A stretch of DNA of 64,000 nucleotides from Hyphobacterium sp. SN044 (GTDB lineage: Bacteria > Pseudomonadota > Alphaproteobacteria > Caulobacterales > Maricaulaceae). The position numbers were made by a program, and so were the translations under genes. The stretch lies in assembly GCF_021864465.1 (NCBI RefSeq), contig NZ_JAKKUV010000001.1, forward strand, positions 186,001-250,000, written 5' to 3'. The notes under the pieces are model-generated. The model was given only the letters and a program-made list of their open reading frames with translations. It was not told the origin of the DNA and did no database searches. Numbering within the stretch: the first letter of the stretch is position 1; each line of letters starts with the position of its first letter. This document shows, one piece after another, positions 62,475-64,000 of the stretch.

Positions 62475-64000
62475 ATGATCACGCTCGCATTCGCTGCCAC
62501 CCTGCTCTTTCAGTCTCCCGATCCGGCACGGTGCGTCCCGGGTGAATGGCAAATCGAGAATATCGATGTGGACGCAAGCGGGCAGGGTACGGCGACGCCG
62601 GCAGAGTTGCAGCGCTACTGTCTCGCGGAGGGCCGTGTTGTCATGGAGGAGTTTCGCGCCTTCTCACCGGCCGGTGACATCATCGCCCGCGGCGCGAGCT
62701 TTGTCGTCGCATCCAGCGAGGGTGTCACATCGCAGACCCTCTGGGTCATGACCGGTGACGAGGGCTTCACATATCTGCGCGGCGTTCGGCACGGGACAAC
62801 GGAGACCCAGTTCGGTGGCGGTTACGACCTCACCGGCGAGTTTCTCGAACGTTCGACGACAATTCCGGTGCCCGGCACCAGCGGAGATGAATTCACAATG
62901 GACCGGTCCTATGATGGCGGACGGTCCTGGATCGCTCCCTACAACGTCATACGCCGCTCGCCCGCAGGCGCCCCCACGCCTCCCTTGCCGGCTGAGTTCG
63001 CTCCGGTGCTTGGCGAGAACATTGAACGCTTCGCCACCGACGCGGGCTATCTCCCGATTCTCGACGGGCATGCCGGACTGCGCATTGAGGAAACCCGCGG
63101 GGAGATCTCCGGGCTTCACTTTGCCGCGGTCTATCCCGCACCGTCGCGATTGCGCGAACTCCGCTGGGACTTGCGAAACGGCTATGTCTCCACGACCGAA
63201 CACCTGACAACGGACCCTCGAAACGAGTGGGCGGTCTTTACCAGCGAACGCACGGGCAATGGCGACGTCTACGCGATCAATCTGTCTTCGCGAGAGACGA
63301 TCAGCATCGCGACCGGCCCCCATCCTCAGGGCTCGGTCCGCGCGGATGTCGCGGGTGGTCGTATCGTCATTCAGGAAGTCGACGGCGAAAACGCAGTCCT
63401 TATGACAGGCGACCAGCCGATCGCGGCGTCGCCCAATGCTGATGTCGCTCCGGACTGGTCACCGGCCGGCAACTGGATCGTATGGTCCGCGACCCAAGAA
63501 GACGGACGCGAAACGCTGGTCCTTTCGCCGACAGACTTCTCGCGCACGATTCCGATCGTGTCGACGGGCCGGAACCGCTACCCCGTCTGGTCGCCGCGCG
63601 GGGGGCGGATTGCCTTCGCCCGGCAGACCGACGCCGGTTGGGGGATATTTGTTCTGGATCTGCGCAGCCCACAGCCGGATTTCGAACAGCTCACGAGCGA
63701 TTTTGTTCAAGCGGGTCACCCGGCATGGTCACCTGACGGCGGCCGCATTGCCTTTGACGCGACGATCGATGGCGACACCGAGATCGTCATTGCGGACAGC
63801 GATACAGGTCGTATCCGGCAGGTGATCCGACGTGAGGGGATTGATCTTGCCCCCGCCTGGACGGCGGATGGTGCGTCGGTTGTCTTCAACGGAATGATCG
63901 AGGGCGATATCGAACTGTTTCGGGCCGATGTGGAAACGGGTTCGGTCGAACGCTTGACACGTTCGCTGGGTTTCGACGGCGGAGCGGTGGTCGTCTCCGG
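62475..64000 (+). CDS. TolB-like PD40 beta-propeller protein, N-terminal part (cut by window edge)
   Basis: About 508 residues are visible and the frame is open to the right edge. A short signal-like start (ITLAFAATLLFQ) leads to a domain of about 150 residues with the pattern GEWQIENIDV...MDRSYDGGRSW (lipocalin/DUF1579-like in appearance). PD40 repeats follow: APDWSPAGNWIVW, YPVWSPRGGRIAF, HPAWSPDGGRIAF and APAWTADGASVVF. These blades are as in TolB. Cellular role unknown; predicted periplasmic. Confidence 0.82.
   Translation, partial: MITLAFAATLLFQSPDPARCVPGEWQIENIDVDASGQGTATPAELQRYCLAEGRVVMEEFRAFSPAGDIIARGASFVVASSEGVTSQTLWVMTGDEGFTYLRGVRHGTTETQFGGGYDLTGEFLERSTTIPVPGTSGDEFTMDRSYDGGRSWIAPYNVIRRSPAGAPTPPLPAEFAPVLGENIERFATDAGYLPILDGHAGLRIEETRGEISGLHFAAVYPAPSRLRELRWDLRNGYVSTTEHLTTDPRNEWAVFTSERTGNGDVYAINLSSRETISIATGPHPQGSVRADVAGGRIVIQEVDGENAVLMTGDQPIAASPNADVAPDWSPAGNWIVWSATQEDGRETLVLSPTDFSRTIPIVSTGRNRYPVWSPRGGRIAFARQTDAGWGIFVLDLRSPQPDFEQLTSDFVQAGHPAWSPDGGRIAFDATIDGDTEIVIADSDTGRIRQVIRREGIDLAPAWTADGASVVFNGMIEGDIELFRADVETGSVERLTRSLGFDGGAVVVS

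Overview
The window is high-GC, densely coding chromosomal DNA from an alphaproteobacterium. The best clues are a circularly permuted two-piece tmRNA gene, an alpha-type SspB adaptor, a DUF4169 gene, the hflK-hflC-DUF2065-degP order, a contiguous mreBCD-mrdA-rodA cluster and a TipN-like polar protein. Together these point to the Caulobacterales/Maricaulales side of the class (Hyphomonadaceae or Maricaulaceae-like). That placement is inference from gene content. No rRNA, ordinary tRNA, IS element, prophage or CRISPR array was recognised. Long ORFs antisense to real genes are GC artefacts and are left out.

Layout. 1-13.9 kb: edge-truncated M20 peptidase, ligA, a lipoprotein, an aminopeptidase P, prmA, a second lipoprotein, a sulfotransferase-like gene overlapping a UvrD/PcrA helicase, a ClC channel and an MFS exporter. 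14-20.2 kb: exported proteins, an RHH protein, a Tag-like glycosylase, DUF4169, fumC, a RusA-like nuclease, DoxX, a thioesterase and sspB. 20.3-26.9 kb: cytochrome P450, ssrA, a DUF3667 protein, aqpZ, an amidohydrolase lipoprotein, a VOC protein and an XRE regulator. 27.2-36.5 kb, nearly all on the plus strand: thyA, a membrane protein and folA (thymidylate/folate); hflK, hflC, DUF2065 and degP (envelope proteolysis); miaA; an NTF2-like exported protein; a divergent ketol-acid reductoisomerase; an HTH protein; a VTT membrane protein. 36.6-42.2 kb: the elongasome genes mreB, mreC, mreD, mrdA and rodA. 42.3-49 kb: an NSS transporter, a prolyl iminopeptidase, a lipoprotein, a methyltransferase, and a tightly overlapping glycosyltransferase / methyltransferase / alpha-alpha toroid trio. 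49.2-53.9 kb: an MFS protein followed by a four-gene Mla-type ABC lipid-transport operon. 53.9-57.5 kb: a glutaredoxin-MauE fusion with a divergent MerR regulator, and a long coiled-coil membrane protein resembling TipN. 57.6-64 kb: a DUF418 protein, the tyrosine/homogentisate genes (maiA, FAH-family, hpd), two MarR-type regulators and an edge-truncated TolB-like propeller protein.

How parts fit. Translationally coupled junctions with 4-base ATGA/GTGA overlaps are common and define many operons. ssrA and sspB lie about 1.5 kb apart and act in the same quality-control pathway: tagging of stalled peptides, then delivery to ClpXP. The MerR gene and its glutaredoxin-MauE target share a 51-bp divergent region holding a 19-bp-spacer promoter with a perfect 12-bp dyad. 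The hpd/FAH divergent region holds an 18-bp imperfect palindrome suitable for one of the two MarR proteins just downstream. Several intergenic gaps are filled by short palindromic repeats of two sequence types.

The least explained items are the glycosyltransferase trio, the divergent KARI, the coiled-coil polar-protein candidate, and the MerR / glutaredoxin-MauE redox or metal switch.
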